NCBI GenBank assembly: GCA_963822145.1
Contig: CAWGGG010000004.1
Coordinates: 744,001-808,000, forward strand
Source of the DNA: UBA5072 sp963822145
GTDB lineage: Bacteria > Bacteroidota > Bacteroidia > Bacteroidales > UBA10428
Direction: 5' to 3'
Length of the DNA: 64,000 nt
Positions 1 through 8,394 of this stretch are shown one piece after another. The translations under genes were made by a program, and so were the position numbers. Numbering within the stretch: position 1 is the stretch's first letter; every line of letters starts with the position of its first letter. The notes under the pieces were generated by a model. It saw nothing but the letters and a program-made list of their open reading frames with translations. It ran no database searches and was not told where the DNA came from.

Positions 1-163
1 GAATGATTTCAGCATCAGTCAGGCTTCTTCCCCGGGTTTCGGCAATGTGGCAGACATTACTGATTTTACAGTTGATCCGGTCAACAGGGTGATTTCCTTC
101 ACCAGCACTGCCGATTTTGCCAACGGGATATTTCACGTACAATTGGAACAAGTTCAATACTAA
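1..163 (+). CDS. 3' end of an unidentified gene
   Basis: An open frame runs in from the left edge and stops with TAA at 161-163, giving 53 visible residues ending in ...QLEQVQY. The tail has no TPR, HTH or transmembrane pattern; alternating hydrophobic and polar residues suggest a beta-sandwich end of a secreted or surface protein. It lies 11 bases before a lipid-binding lipoprotein gene on the same strand, so the two are probably co-transcribed. In Bacteroidota such lipoproteins often sit at the end of SusC/SusD-type loci, but nothing here proves that. No function assigned. Confidence 0.7.
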   Translation, partial: NDFSISQASSPGFGNVADITDFTVDPVNRVISFTSTADFANGIFHVQLEQVQY

Positions 164-174
164 TAGTCCACATT

Positions 175-690
175 ATGAAAAACAAATTATTACCTCTGAT
201 AATCAGCATGCTGGTATTATCTGCCTGCGATAAAAAGGATGAATTTGTCAATGAAGAGTCAAAAGTGGTGGCGTTGGCCGGAGAATGGTATGTTCATTAT
301 GATCATCCGGTTTATGGTGCAGATCCCTTCGGCGTTGGCTATTCAGGTATCATTACCTACAATACAGCTGATGATGACGGCCAGGAGATCTGGCTCAATG
401 ACGAGGGTAATTTCTGGACCTACCAGGTTAAGATACCCGTGAATGTTACGAATTTGACCTTCGGATCGCAGGATACCGTCATCAACCATATTAATGGCTA
501 TGAGATCAAGGTTCTGGTGAGGAATGGAAAAGTAATCGAGCATGCATCAACCCGCCAGTCGGGTGCAGTTGCCGACAGCATTTATTTTGAGTTGTGGCTG
601 GAGGATCTGGAAGGATCTACCGGAATCGCCAGTGACACACTCATTGTTTCAGGTTACAGAAGAACAGGTTTTCTTGAAGATGAGCCATAA
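175..690 (+). CDS. Lipid-binding family (PF12888-like) lipoprotein
   Basis: A 171-residue lipoprotein. The N-terminus MKNKLLPLIISMLVLSAC is a lipoprotein signal with the lipobox Cys at residue 18. The rest (GEWYVHYDH..., an aromatic-rich beta strand pattern, and a C-terminal DTLIVSGYRRTGF) resembles the small 'lipid-binding putative hydrolase' family of Bacteroidota, which is usually surface or periplasmic and lies beside SusC/SusD or DUF5012-type genes. It starts 11 bases after the preceding stop codon. No catalytic residues can be named. Family call rests on memory of the family's pattern, not on a search; a secreted lipoprotein of unknown role is the fallback. Confidence 0.7.
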   Translation: MKNKLLPLIISMLVLSACDKKDEFVNEESKVVALAGEWYVHYDHPVYGADPFGVGYSGIITYNTADDDGQEIWLNDEGNFWTYQVKIPVNVTNLTFGSQDTVINHINGYEIKVLVRNGKVIEHASTRQSGAVADSIYFELWLEDLEGSTGIASDTLIVSGYRRTGFLEDEP

Positions 691-1030
691 AGCAGGGCCG
701 GTGTTCAGAAACGTACATTGTGTGTATCATTCTGGTACAAATTCCATCAGAATCAGGATGGCCTATCCGGGTGAAGTTAATGTATATACCAGAAAATAAG
801 GAATATAGCCTGAATGGCATAATATTTGGTATTTCCCTCATAATCATTCGGTTAGTAGTCAAGTCGCAAAACCGTAAGATCGCCCTGTTGAATCACGAAG
901 GCTGGATCTGCATTAAAAAAAACTAGCCCCAGGCAATAGGGTATTGGTTGTACAGAGTATCCTAGTAGAAAAGGTTGTTTTGGGTTTTGTATCATTAAGC
1001 AGTATATCTTGTCTGACTGAAGCCGGCATA
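691..1030. other. 340-base intergenic gap
   Basis: No convincing gene. Short open frames here lack signal peptides, family motifs or plausible starts. Near the right end, TTTTG at 978-982 followed 22 bases later by TATCTTG at 1005-1011 vaguely resembles a Bacteroidota -33/-7 promoter for the downstream histidine kinase, with one base missing from the -7 box. I saw no strong hairpin. Confidence 0.4.
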
Positions 1031-3004
1031 ATGAAACCTGTAACCATTAAACTTGCAGCCTGTCTGGCAATATTTTTGTCGATAGGCATTGAATCGGCTC
1101 AGGGTACCTTCGACCTGGATGATTTTTCTGTTGAGGCCTTGCAGGATTCCGGAACATTTAAAACACTCTATGATTCAGCCAGGTTCTATTCCAGGATCGA
1201 TCCAGTACTCAGCAAAAATCTCCTGCAGAAATTAATTACACTATCCAAAAGCACTGACAGTACCAGACTGAACGATTACTATACCCTGTATGGAAACGCC
1301 TGTGTGGCAAATGGCGATTTCAACGAAGCCAGGTATTACTACCTCCGATCGCTTGAAATGGATCAGGAATTACAGGACACTATTGAACAGATCAGGATTT
1401 ACAACAACCTGAATTACCTCCATATGCTAACCGGGCAGCTCGATCTTTCCCTGCAGTATGCCCATGAAGGCATCAGGCTGATCGAGATCATGAAAGAGCA
1501 GAAATCACTTCCCTTCCGGATGACGCAATTCGGCAATAAAACATCAACATGGGTAGAAGCGTACTTCAATACCAACATCGGTCAGATCAACATGAAAGTT
1601 GGCAATTACCGGGAAGCCCTTCAGTACTATAAAAGAGCACTGCCCCTGGTTGAACAGAGCGGGGACAAAGTTTACTATGCCAATGCATTAAATGATATAG
1701 CGCTGACATACAGGCAAATGGGACAATATGATCAGGCCTTAAAGTATTGTCAAAAAGCCATTGGGGTGAATAAGGAAATTGACAATACTTATGGCATAGG
1801 GCTGAACTACCAGATCCTTGGGGATATTTATGCCAGGACGGAGAATCTGGATGAGGCCAAAGAACTCCTGAATGAAGGGATGGAAATGCTGGAGAAAACC
1901 GATGATATTACTGCTCAGGCCATGACCCTGCTCAGCCTCGCAGGATTGGAAATTAGGGCAAACCAACCGGAAAAGGCGGGAATAAATCTGGATAAGTGTT
2001 TTGCACTGATCAACATGTCGAATGACCTGGGCATACGCAGCACATACTATTATTACCGCTATAAACTCGATTCCCTCATCGGGAATGACCAGGCAGCACT
2101 GGCCAGTTACATACAGTTCCATGAACTGGACAAACAGATCATTGATATTCGACTGAACCAAAGGATCGCGGAGATACAGACCTCATTTGAGATGCAGCGC
2201 AGGGAACAGGAAAACAAATTGCTGCGATCGGAAAATGAAGTGCAGAAGGGTCGCATTCAGCACGTAAGAAACAATTTTATCCTGGTGTGCGGGCTCTTTA
2301 GTCTGGCTTTTGTCATTACACTCCTGGTGGTCAGGCACCACCGTCTGCTGACAAAGAATAAGATTATTGAGCTTAAGCAAAAGAACCTGAATCAGCAAAT
2401 GAATCCTCATTTTGTATACAATTGCCTGACTTCCATCCAATCCTATATTTTCCAGAATGATCAGGATAAATCGCTTGAATACCTGACGAAGTTTTCCAGG
2501 CTCATGCGTAAAATTCTGGAAAGTTCACAAAACCAATACATGTCGATACAGGATGAAATTGATATGCTTACCCTTTACCTGAAACTGGAGTCAATCAGGT
2601 TCAGGGGGAAATTCGATTATAACATTACTGTGAATGAACGGATTGATCCCTTCCTGTTTAAGATACCCTCACTGCTGATTCAGCCTTTTGTGGAGAATTC
2701 GCTCTGGCACGGCATTCAGAACAAGGAAGGAAAGGGCAGGATACAGGTTTCTTTTGACCTTGTGGAGAAGTCCATCTTCTGTGCCATAGAAGATAACGGA
2801 ATCGGGAGGGAGCATGCCGAAACAATAAAGCGAAACAGTCTTAGCGACCACATATCGCTGGGTGCATCCATTACGCAATCGAGGATGAAACTTCTCAAAT
2901 CACTTTACGGCAGTAAACTCGGGATACAATATATCGACCTGAAAGACCGGGAGAACAAACCAGCCGGTACACGGGTTGAATTATATCTCCCCATTTTAAA
3001 TTAA
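1031..3004 (+). CDS. TPR-containing sensor histidine kinase, LytS-type
   Basis: A 657-residue membrane sensor kinase. I place the start at the ATG at 1031, because a signal peptide (MKPVTIKLAACLAIFLSIG) begins there; a longer in-frame start at 944 would bury it. Residues about 60-390 are tetratricopeptide repeats that would sit in the periplasm, a transmembrane helix follows at about 415-434, then a His_kinase (PF06580) domain with the phosphoacceptor motif NPHFVYN at His460, and an ATP-binding domain with N-box (QPFVENSLWHGI, about 550-560) and G-box (EDNGIG, about 585). This is the usual Bacteroidota TPR-LytS architecture. The response regulator gene follows after 10 bases, so the two form a two-component pair. 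The stimulus is unknown. Confidence 0.9.
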   Translation: MKPVTIKLAACLAIFLSIGIESAQGTFDLDDFSVEALQDSGTFKTLYDSARFYSRIDPVLSKNLLQKLITLSKSTDSTRLNDYYTLYGNACVANGDFNEARYYYLRSLEMDQELQDTIEQIRIYNNLNYLHMLTGQLDLSLQYAHEGIRLIEIMKEQKSLPFRMTQFGNKTSTWVEAYFNTNIGQINMKVGNYREALQYYKRALPLVEQSGDKVYYANALNDIALTYRQMGQYDQALKYCQKAIGVNKEIDNTYGIGLNYQILGDIYARTENLDEAKELLNEGMEMLEKTDDITAQAMTLLSLAGLEIRANQPEKAGINLDKCFALINMSNDLGIRSTYYYYRYKLDSLIGNDQAALASYIQFHELDKQIIDIRLNQRIAEIQTSFEMQRREQENKLLRSENEVQKGRIQHVRNNFILVCGLFSLAFVITLLVVRHHRLLTKNKIIELKQKNLNQQMNPHFVYNCLTSIQSYIFQNDQDKSLEYLTKFSRLMRKILESSQNQYMSIQDEIDMLTLYLKLESIRFRGKFDYNITVNERIDPFLFKIPSLLIQPFVENSLWHGIQNKEGKGRIQVSFDLVEKSIFCAIEDNGIGREHAETIKRNSLSDHISLGASITQSRMKLLKSLYGSKLGIQYIDLKDRENKPAGTRVELYLPILN

Positions 3005-3014
3005 CTCATGAACC

Positions 3015-3761
3015 ATGCTCAGAACCGTCGTGATCGATGATGAACAGGATGCCATTGACTTCCTGTGCGGGGCCATAAAACAATACTGTCCTGATACCGA
3101 GGTTGTTGGCTGTGCAACCAATGTGATTGATGGGCTTCGGGAGATTACACTGAAACAACCCGATGTGGTATTTCTTGATATTACAATGCCCTCGGGAAGT
3201 GGCTTTGATCTGCTGAATCAGATTCCTGACCGAAATTTTGAGGTGATCTTTGTAACTGCCTATAATGAGCACGCAATCAGGGCATTTCGATACAGTGCGA
3301 TCGATTATCTTTTAAAACCCGTTGATATTGCCGAACTTGTTATGGCCGTGAACAAGGTCAACAGGTCATTGAACAAAGCCAATCTTAATCTGATGAATGT
3401 ACTGCTGGACAACCTGCGTTCGGGTTCGCCCAGCAAACTATCCCTGCCTACGACAATGGGCTATGAATATGTTCTCATCAATGATATCATCAGGATAGAG
3501 GCCGACCGCAGCTATTGTTACTTTTACCTGACCCAGCACAGGAAATATCTGGTTTCAAGATGCCTGAATGATTATCATCAATTGCTTCAGTGCAACAATT
3601 TCTTCAGGATCCACAATTCGCACCTCATCAACATGAAACATGTAAAATCATACATGCGCAGTGATGGAGGGTATGTCGAGATGAGCGACGCTTCTCAGGT
3701 TCCTGTTTCGCGCACCAAAAAGGACTTTTTTCTGGATGCGATGAAACAGCACGCAGTATAA
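3015..3761 (+). CDS. LytTR-family response regulator
   Basis: A 248-residue response regulator and partner of the kinase just upstream. The receiver domain (about 1-120) has the acidic pair in VVIDDEQD, the phosphoacceptor Asp55 in VFLDITMP, Thr in FVTAYNEHA, and the conserved Lys101 in DYLLKPV. The C-terminal half (about 145-245) is a LytTR DNA-binding domain (INDIIRIEADRSYCYFYL..., FFRIHNSHLINMKHV, VPVSRTKKDFF). Phosphotransfer from the LytS-type kinase would switch DNA binding. Targets are not visible; the TetR efflux operon downstream has its own regulator. Confidence 0.93.
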   Translation: MLRTVVIDDEQDAIDFLCGAIKQYCPDTEVVGCATNVIDGLREITLKQPDVVFLDITMPSGSGFDLLNQIPDRNFEVIFVTAYNEHAIRAFRYSAIDYLLKPVDIAELVMAVNKVNRSLNKANLNLMNVLLDNLRSGSPSKLSLPTTMGYEYVLINDIIRIEADRSYCYFYLTQHRKYLVSRCLNDYHQLLQCNNFFRIHNSHLINMKHVKSYMRSDGGYVEMSDASQVPVSRTKKDFFLDAMKQHAV

Positions 3762-3809
3762 ATCTGACAAAATAAATTCAGGAATCCACCAAAATAAAGC
3801 AAGAAAAAG

Positions 3810-3839
3810 TTGCTGTATAAAAAAAATGCATTACATTTG
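3810..3839 (+). promoter_or_regulatory. Promoter of the tetR efflux operon
   Basis: TTG at 3810-3812, a 19-base spacer, then TACATTTG at 3832-3839, a full match to the Bacteroidota -7 consensus TAnnTTTG with the -33 TTG at the expected distance. Transcription would begin near 3846, inside the palindromes that follow, leaving a short leader before the ATG at 3871. Confidence 0.6.
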
Positions 3840-3872
3840 ACCAATTGGTTAAACCAAATGATTTGATCAAAT
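3834..3872. promoter_or_regulatory. Probable TetR operator, nested palindromes
   Basis: A dense set of inverted repeats lies between the -7 box and the tetR start codon. CATTTG (3834-3839) is mirrored by CAAATG (3855-3860); ACCAATTGGT (3840-3849) is a perfect palindrome inside an 18-base near-palindrome (3836-3853); TTGGTT/AACCAA (3845-3857) is a 13-base inverted repeat with a one-base centre; and ATTTGATCAAAT (3861-3872) is a perfect 12-base palindrome running into the start codon. This is what an autoregulating TetR protein would bind; binding itself is inferred. Confidence 0.6.
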
Positions 3873-4491
3873 GGACAAAATTCAGGATATTAATGCCAGA
3901 AGCACTGAATTGAAGATTCTTGAAGCGGCCAAGAAGGTCTTTATCCAGCAGGGACTTGAAGGTACCAGCATGCAGCAGATAGCTGATGAGGCTGGGATTA
4001 ATAAATCACTGCTGCACTATTACTTCCGTTCCAAGGAGAAACTTTTCGGTGAAGTTTTTAGTTATGCCTTTCACTATATCGTTCCGCAACTGAAGGACAT
4101 CATGACTTCAAACAATACCATATTTGTCAAGATAGAAAAGCTGGTTTCGGAGTACATGGATCTGCTGATGAAGCATGAATTCATACCTGCCTTTGTTTTA
4201 CATGAGATTAACAGGGATCCTGAGAGGATATTTCAGATCATGCAAAGTTCGGGCATACACCCGTCCTTGTTCCTGGATCAGTTCCAGGATGAAATGAACA
4301 AAGGCAATATTCGGACCATCGATCCAAAGCAATTAATCATTAATGTTTTGTCCATGTGCATATTCCCCATTGCAGCCAGGCCTTTGATCCAGCGCTTGTT
4401 TTTTGAGAACAAGGGCCAGGCTTACCAGCAATTCCTGGAGGAACGCAAAAAAGCAGTAGCAGATTTTATCATTCAATCAATCAGGAAATAA
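3871..4491 (+). CDS. TetR/AcrR-family regulator of the efflux operon
   Basis: A 206-residue one-component regulator. The N-terminal helix-turn-helix domain is clear (ILEAAKKVFIQQG, then TSMQQIADEAGINKSLLHYYFRSKEKLF, about residues 15-62); the remaining alpha-helical part is the ligand-binding and dimerisation domain. It is the first gene of a seven-gene operon: TolC starts one base after its stop. A CecR-like role fits the enterobacterial parallel (cecR-ybhGFSR), but that is inference from gene order. The promoter -7 box overlaps palindromes just upstream, so it probably represses its own operon until a toxic ligand binds. Confidence 0.92.
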   Translation: MDKIQDINARSTELKILEAAKKVFIQQGLEGTSMQQIADEAGINKSLLHYYFRSKEKLFGEVFSYAFHYIVPQLKDIMTSNNTIFVKIEKLVSEYMDLLMKHEFIPAFVLHEINRDPERIFQIMQSSGIHPSLFLDQFQDEMNKGNIRTIDPKQLIINVLSMCIFPIAARPLIQRLFFENKGQAYQQFLEERKKAVADFIIQSIRK

Positions 4492-4492
4492 T

Positions 4493-5767
4493 ATGAAAAG
4501 AATTATTTTTGCCGTGATTTCCGTTATGGCAATACAGGGCGCCTTCAGCCAAAGAGCAGACACCCTGAGCCTTGAGGCATGCTTTAGGATCGCCGGAGAG
4601 CGAAGTCCGCTGAACAGGCAAAAGAACCTCTCTGCCGAGGCCTGGGCCAATAAAAATAAAAACCTGACTTCTAACTGGTATCCTTCATTGGGATTCAATG
4701 CCCAGGCAATGTATTATTCCGAAACAGTTCATTTTTCGGACCTGGTGGGAAACCTTCCGACATCGGTTGAACCGCTTCCCCTGGATCAGTATAAGATTTG
4801 GGCTGATATTAACCAGCAGCTCTATGACGGTGGTGCTGTCAAGGCCCGGAAAGCGATGGAAAAGGCATCCTATGAGGCTGACCTGCAACAGGTTGAAGCA
4901 GATATCCTGGCCCTGAAGCAACAGGTAAACCAGACCTATTTCTCCCTGCTGGCCGTAAAAGTCAACACCTCAGTCCTGCAGGTATCGTTTGAGGAGCTTC
5001 AGGAAAAGAAGAAGGTTGTCAAGGCCGGAGTGGACAATGGTTTGGTTTTGTCTGAAAATATGATGGCCCTGGAGGCCGAGGAACTCCGGTTGCAGCAAAA
5101 ACTGCTGGAATTAAAACTCAACCACGACCAGCTTATTAAGGTACTTTCCATCCTCATGGATTCAACCCTGCCGGGTAACCCGATCATCCATGAGCCTGCT
5201 GAACCCCGGGTAGTGGATGAACACATTACCCGACCGGAATATGTGCTTCTTGACAAGCAAAAAGAGCAGCTGCAGGCCAGTCAGAAACTGGTTTCATCAA
5301 CCGACCTGCCCAGATTTTTCGCATTTTCTCAGGTTGCTTATGGAAGGCCTGGTTATAACTTTCTCAGCCGTGAATTTCACCCCTATTATTCTGTTGGAAT
5401 GGGCATGAAGTGGAATTTTATGAATTATGGTGACAACCGCAGACAGAAAAAAATACTGGATATCCAGAAAGATATTGTGGACATCAAGCGAGAGACTTTT
5501 GATGATCGGCTGAGCATACAGTTGCAGACGGAAAAATCCAATCAGGAGAAGTATGATGAGCTGATGAATCAGGATGAAGCCATATTGAAACTCAGAAAAG
5601 CCATAGCAGCAACCAGTCTCAACAAACTCACCAATGGCATCATTACTTCCACTGATTATCTAACCGATTTAAATGCCGAGATCCTGGCCAGGCTTCAGTA
5701 TGAAAACCATAAATTGCTTAAAATACAAGCCTTCTATAATTATATGCTCCTGCAAGGCAAACTGTAG
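4493..5767 (+). CDS. TolC-family outer-membrane efflux protein
   Basis: A 424-residue outer-membrane channel subunit. A signal peptide (MKRIIFAVISVMAIQGAFSQ) is followed by LSLEACFRIAGERSP, the typical start of the OEP domain, and two OEP halves rich in coiled-coil helices, with the FNAQAMYY and MGMKWNFMNYGD strands of the barrel. Length is usual for the family. The start codon lies one base after the tetR stop, so translation is probably coupled. It would connect the periplasmic adaptor encoded next to the exterior. Confidence 0.92.
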   Translation: MKRIIFAVISVMAIQGAFSQRADTLSLEACFRIAGERSPLNRQKNLSAEAWANKNKNLTSNWYPSLGFNAQAMYYSETVHFSDLVGNLPTSVEPLPLDQYKIWADINQQLYDGGAVKARKAMEKASYEADLQQVEADILALKQQVNQTYFSLLAVKVNTSVLQVSFEELQEKKKVVKAGVDNGLVLSENMMALEAEELRLQQKLLELKLNHDQLIKVLSILMDSTLPGNPIIHEPAEPRVVDEHITRPEYVLLDKQKEQLQASQKLVSSTDLPRFFAFSQVAYGRPGYNFLSREFHPYYSVGMGMKWNFMNYGDNRRQKKILDIQKDIVDIKRETFDDRLSIQLQTEKSNQEKYDELMNQDEAILKLRKAIAATSLNKLTNGIITSTDYLTDLNAEILARLQYENHKLLKIQAFYNYMLLQGKL

Positions 5768-5805
5768 CTTATACTATTTGGTAAAAAACTATTAATTACT
5801 TATAT

Positions 5806-6714
5806 ATGAAAAGAATACTTGAATTTCGTTTGCTGACTGCCATCCTGTGCATACTTGTGCCTGTTTTTATCTTCTCCTGCAGCGGAAACAACCAAGAAGC
5901 TGATGCCTATGGCAATTTTGAAGCTGATGAAGTGATTGTATCAGCGCAATCCCAGGGCTTGCTGTTGTTTCTCGATGCAGTAGAAGGCAGCCTTCTGAAG
6001 AAAGATCAGCTGATCGGAAAAATCGATACCGCTTTGCCCCTGCTCAAAAAGGAGCAACTGATGGCACAGTATAAGGTGATCAACGCCCGGCTGCTTAACC
6101 TCGACGCACAGCTTAAAGTGCAGGATGAGCAACGGGTCAACCTGGTCAGGGAGGTTAACAGAACAGAAAGATTGTATAAAGAAAACGCGGCCACGCAGCA
6201 GCAATATGATGACCTGATCGGAAAGCTGAACCTGCTGGATATGCAAACGGAAGCCCTCCGGAGTCAGAAAGGCATCATCCTCGGGGAACAGTCCGTGGTT
6301 AACGCTCAGCTTGACGAAGCGCTGAACATGCTGGAAAAATGCAGTGTCACAAGTCCCCTCACAGGCACTGTACTTGAAAAATACGCTGAGGCGGGTGAAC
6401 TGGTTACTCCAGGTAAGGCTTTGATTAAAGTGGCCAACATTGGCGAAATGGAGCTTAAGGTTTTTGTGAGCGGCGATCAGTTGCCGGGAATTGCCATTGG
6501 CGATACGGTAAGAATTTTTATTGACGGCAAGGAAGATAACAAGAAGACTTTGAAGGGTTCTGTAAGCTGGATATCCTCCCAGGTTGAATTTACACCGAAA
6601 ATCATTCAGACCCGGGAAGAAAGGATTAACATGGTATATGCCGTGAAAATCAGGGTCAGCAATGATGGACAATTGAAGATTGGCATGCCTGGTGAGGTTG
6701 TATTCAATAAGTAA
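5806..6714 (+). CDS. HlyD/YbhG-like periplasmic adaptor lipoprotein
   Basis: A 302-residue membrane fusion protein. The N-terminus is a lipoprotein signal with Cys25 in FIFSCSG. Then follow a lipoyl-like half-motif (VIVSAQSQGLLLFLDAVEGSLLKKDQ), a coiled-coil hairpin (about residues 85-175), the second lipoyl half (CSVTSPLTGTVLEKYAEAGELVTPGKALIKVA) and a beta-barrel domain. It matches the YbhG/EmrA-like adaptors that pair with ABC-2 exporters. It lies 38 bases after tolC and 15 before the first ATPase gene. Confidence 0.9.
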   Translation: MKRILEFRLLTAILCILVPVFIFSCSGNNQEADAYGNFEADEVIVSAQSQGLLLFLDAVEGSLLKKDQLIGKIDTALPLLKKEQLMAQYKVINARLLNLDAQLKVQDEQRVNLVREVNRTERLYKENAATQQQYDDLIGKLNLLDMQTEALRSQKGIILGEQSVVNAQLDEALNMLEKCSVTSPLTGTVLEKYAEAGELVTPGKALIKVANIGEMELKVFVSGDQLPGIAIGDTVRIFIDGKEDNKKTLKGSVSWISSQVEFTPKIIQTREERINMVYAVKIRVSNDGQLKIGMPGEVVFNK

Positions 6715-6729
6715 TTAACCGTCAATAGT

Positions 6730-7659
6730 ATGGAATGCATCGAAATCAGATCAATAAACAAATCCTATGGTGCGACCAGGGCCATCCGGGATACCAGCCT
6801 GACAATTCCCGAGAATTGCCTTTTCGGCCTGATTGGTCCGGATGGTGCCGGTAAAACCACGCTTTTCAGGATGATCACCACGTTACTTATACCCGACCAG
6901 GGCGCTGTTTTTGTTTTCGGATACGATACCGTTAAACATTACCGGCAAATCAGATTGTTCACAGGTTATATGCCCGGCCGGTTCTCCCTTTATCCTGACC
7001 TTACGGTAACCGAAAACCTCATTTTTTATGCAACAATATTCGGTACCACGATAAAAGAGCATTATCAGCTCATCCGGCCTGTCTATTCGCTTTTGGAGCC
7101 CTATGGCGACCGGCTGGCCATGAACCTTTCCGGGGGGATGAAGCAAAAGCTTGCCCTTTGCTGTGCCCTCATTCATAATCCCAGGTTACTGGTGCTTGAC
7201 GAGCCGACTACAGGTGTAGATGCCGTATCGAGGAAGGAGTTTTGGGAAACCCTCCAGGTGCTTAAAGAATCCGGCATGACCATCCTGGTTTCCACACCTT
7301 ATATGGATGAGGCTGCACGATGTGAAAGGATCGCGCTGATGCAGGAGGGAAGCATTATTGTTGAAGACCGGCCCCAGTCAATTCTTGCTGATTTTACCAC
7401 ACCGCTTTTTGAAGTACAGGGTCCTGACAGACTTGGAACTTTACAACGGCTGCGTTCACTCCCGGAAATAAGGCGCGCATACCTTTTCGGGCATTCCATT
7501 CATATCGCCACATCTTCGCCGGGTTACGATGCCGGCTGGATCAATTCAAAACTGGCTGAATTTGGCATTACCGGGTTGGAAATCCAGCCGGTTACACCTG
7601 ATTTTGAAGATTGCTTTATCGAGGGAGTTGAAATGAACCGGAAAGAAAAGGTGGCATGA
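6730..7659 (+). CDS. ABC exporter ATPase, degenerate-site half (YbhF N-half-like)
   Basis: A 309-residue ABC ATPase corresponding to the N-terminal half of YbhF. Walker A is GPDGAGKTT (Lys42), the signature is an intact LSGGM (133-137), and Walker B is LLVLDEP (Asp157, Glu158). Two positions depart from consensus: the Q-loop Gln is Gly83 (YMPGRF) and the H-loop His is Pro190 (STPYMDEA). It therefore probably binds ATP poorly or non-catalytically in its own site while supplying a good signature to its partner. A DUF4162-like tail follows the nucleotide domain. The ATGA overlap with the next gene implies coupled translation. Confidence 0.92.
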   Translation: MECIEIRSINKSYGATRAIRDTSLTIPENCLFGLIGPDGAGKTTLFRMITTLLIPDQGAVFVFGYDTVKHYRQIRLFTGYMPGRFSLYPDLTVTENLIFYATIFGTTIKEHYQLIRPVYSLLEPYGDRLAMNLSGGMKQKLALCCALIHNPRLLVLDEPTTGVDAVSRKEFWETLQVLKESGMTILVSTPYMDEAARCERIALMQEGSIIVEDRPQSILADFTTPLFEVQGPDRLGTLQRLRSLPEIRRAYLFGHSIHIATSSPGYDAGWINSKLAEFGITGLEIQPVTPDFEDCFIEGVEMNRKEKVA

Positions 7660-8387
7660 ATCAAAGTAAGGTTATCATTTCTGTAAACAACCTGGTGAAG
7701 AAATACGGCGATTTTATCGCCAATGACAGGTTGACCTTTAATGTATATGAAGGCGAAATCTTTGGATTTTTAGGGGCCAACGGTGCCGGTAAAACCACAG
7801 CCATAAGGATTCTCTGCGGTCTGTCTTATCCGTCCTCCGGTAAAATCGAGATTTCAGGATTTGATGTATATACCCAGCGGGAACAAATTAAACGGAACAT
7901 CGGGTATATGAGTCAGAAGTTCTCCTTGTATGAGGATCTGAATATCCGGGAAAATATACGTTTTTACGGGGGCATATACGGTATGTCCACAGCAGCCATA
8001 AGAAGAAAGACCGATGAGCTGGTTGAGGAGCTGGGGCTTTCATCCATTGCGCACACCCTGGTTCGGGATATACCCTTGGGATGGCGTCAGAAAGTAGCTT
8101 TTTCGGTGGCCATTTTTCATGAACCCAAAATTGTGTTCCTGGATGAACCGACAGGCGGCGTGGATCCGCTGACACGCAGGCAGTTCTGGGAGCACATCTA
8201 CAGGGCTGCTGCCAGGGGGATAACCGTTTTTGTAACCACCCATTACATGGATGAGGCAGAGTATTGCGAAAGGGTATCCATCATGGCGGATGGCCGGATT
8301 GAGGCACTCGACTCACCTGCCAGGCTCAAGCAGGCATTTGGCGCGGCCACCATGGATGAGGTTTTTTTGAAGATTTCGAGAAAATGA
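7656..8387 (+). CDS. ABC exporter ATPase, catalytic half (YbhF C-half-like)
   Basis: A 243-residue ABC ATPase, partner of the previous one. Walker A GANGAGKTT (Lys46), Q-loop Gln87 (YMSQKF), Walker B IVFLDEP and H-loop His196 (TTHYMDEA) are all present, but the signature is degraded to LGWRQ (141-145) in place of LSGGQ. The pair would form one consensus ATP site (this protein's Walker motifs with the partner's LSGGM) and one degenerate site. It starts four bases before the upstream stop and ends seven bases before the permease gene. Confidence 0.92.
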   Translation: MNQSKVIISVNNLVKKYGDFIANDRLTFNVYEGEIFGFLGANGAGKTTAIRILCGLSYPSSGKIEISGFDVYTQREQIKRNIGYMSQKFSLYEDLNIRENIRFYGGIYGMSTAAIRRKTDELVEELGLSSIAHTLVRDIPLGWRQKVAFSVAIFHEPKIVFLDEPTGGVDPLTRRQFWEHIYRAAARGITVFVTTHYMDEAEYCERVSIMADGRIEALDSPARLKQAFGAATMDEVFLKISRK

Positions 8388-8394
8388 AAACTAC

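Noticed and set aside
5941..6672. 243-residue open frame antisense to the adaptor gene
   Set aside because: It mirrors a long coding frame, has no signal, motif or promoter, and the forward frame has full family motifs.
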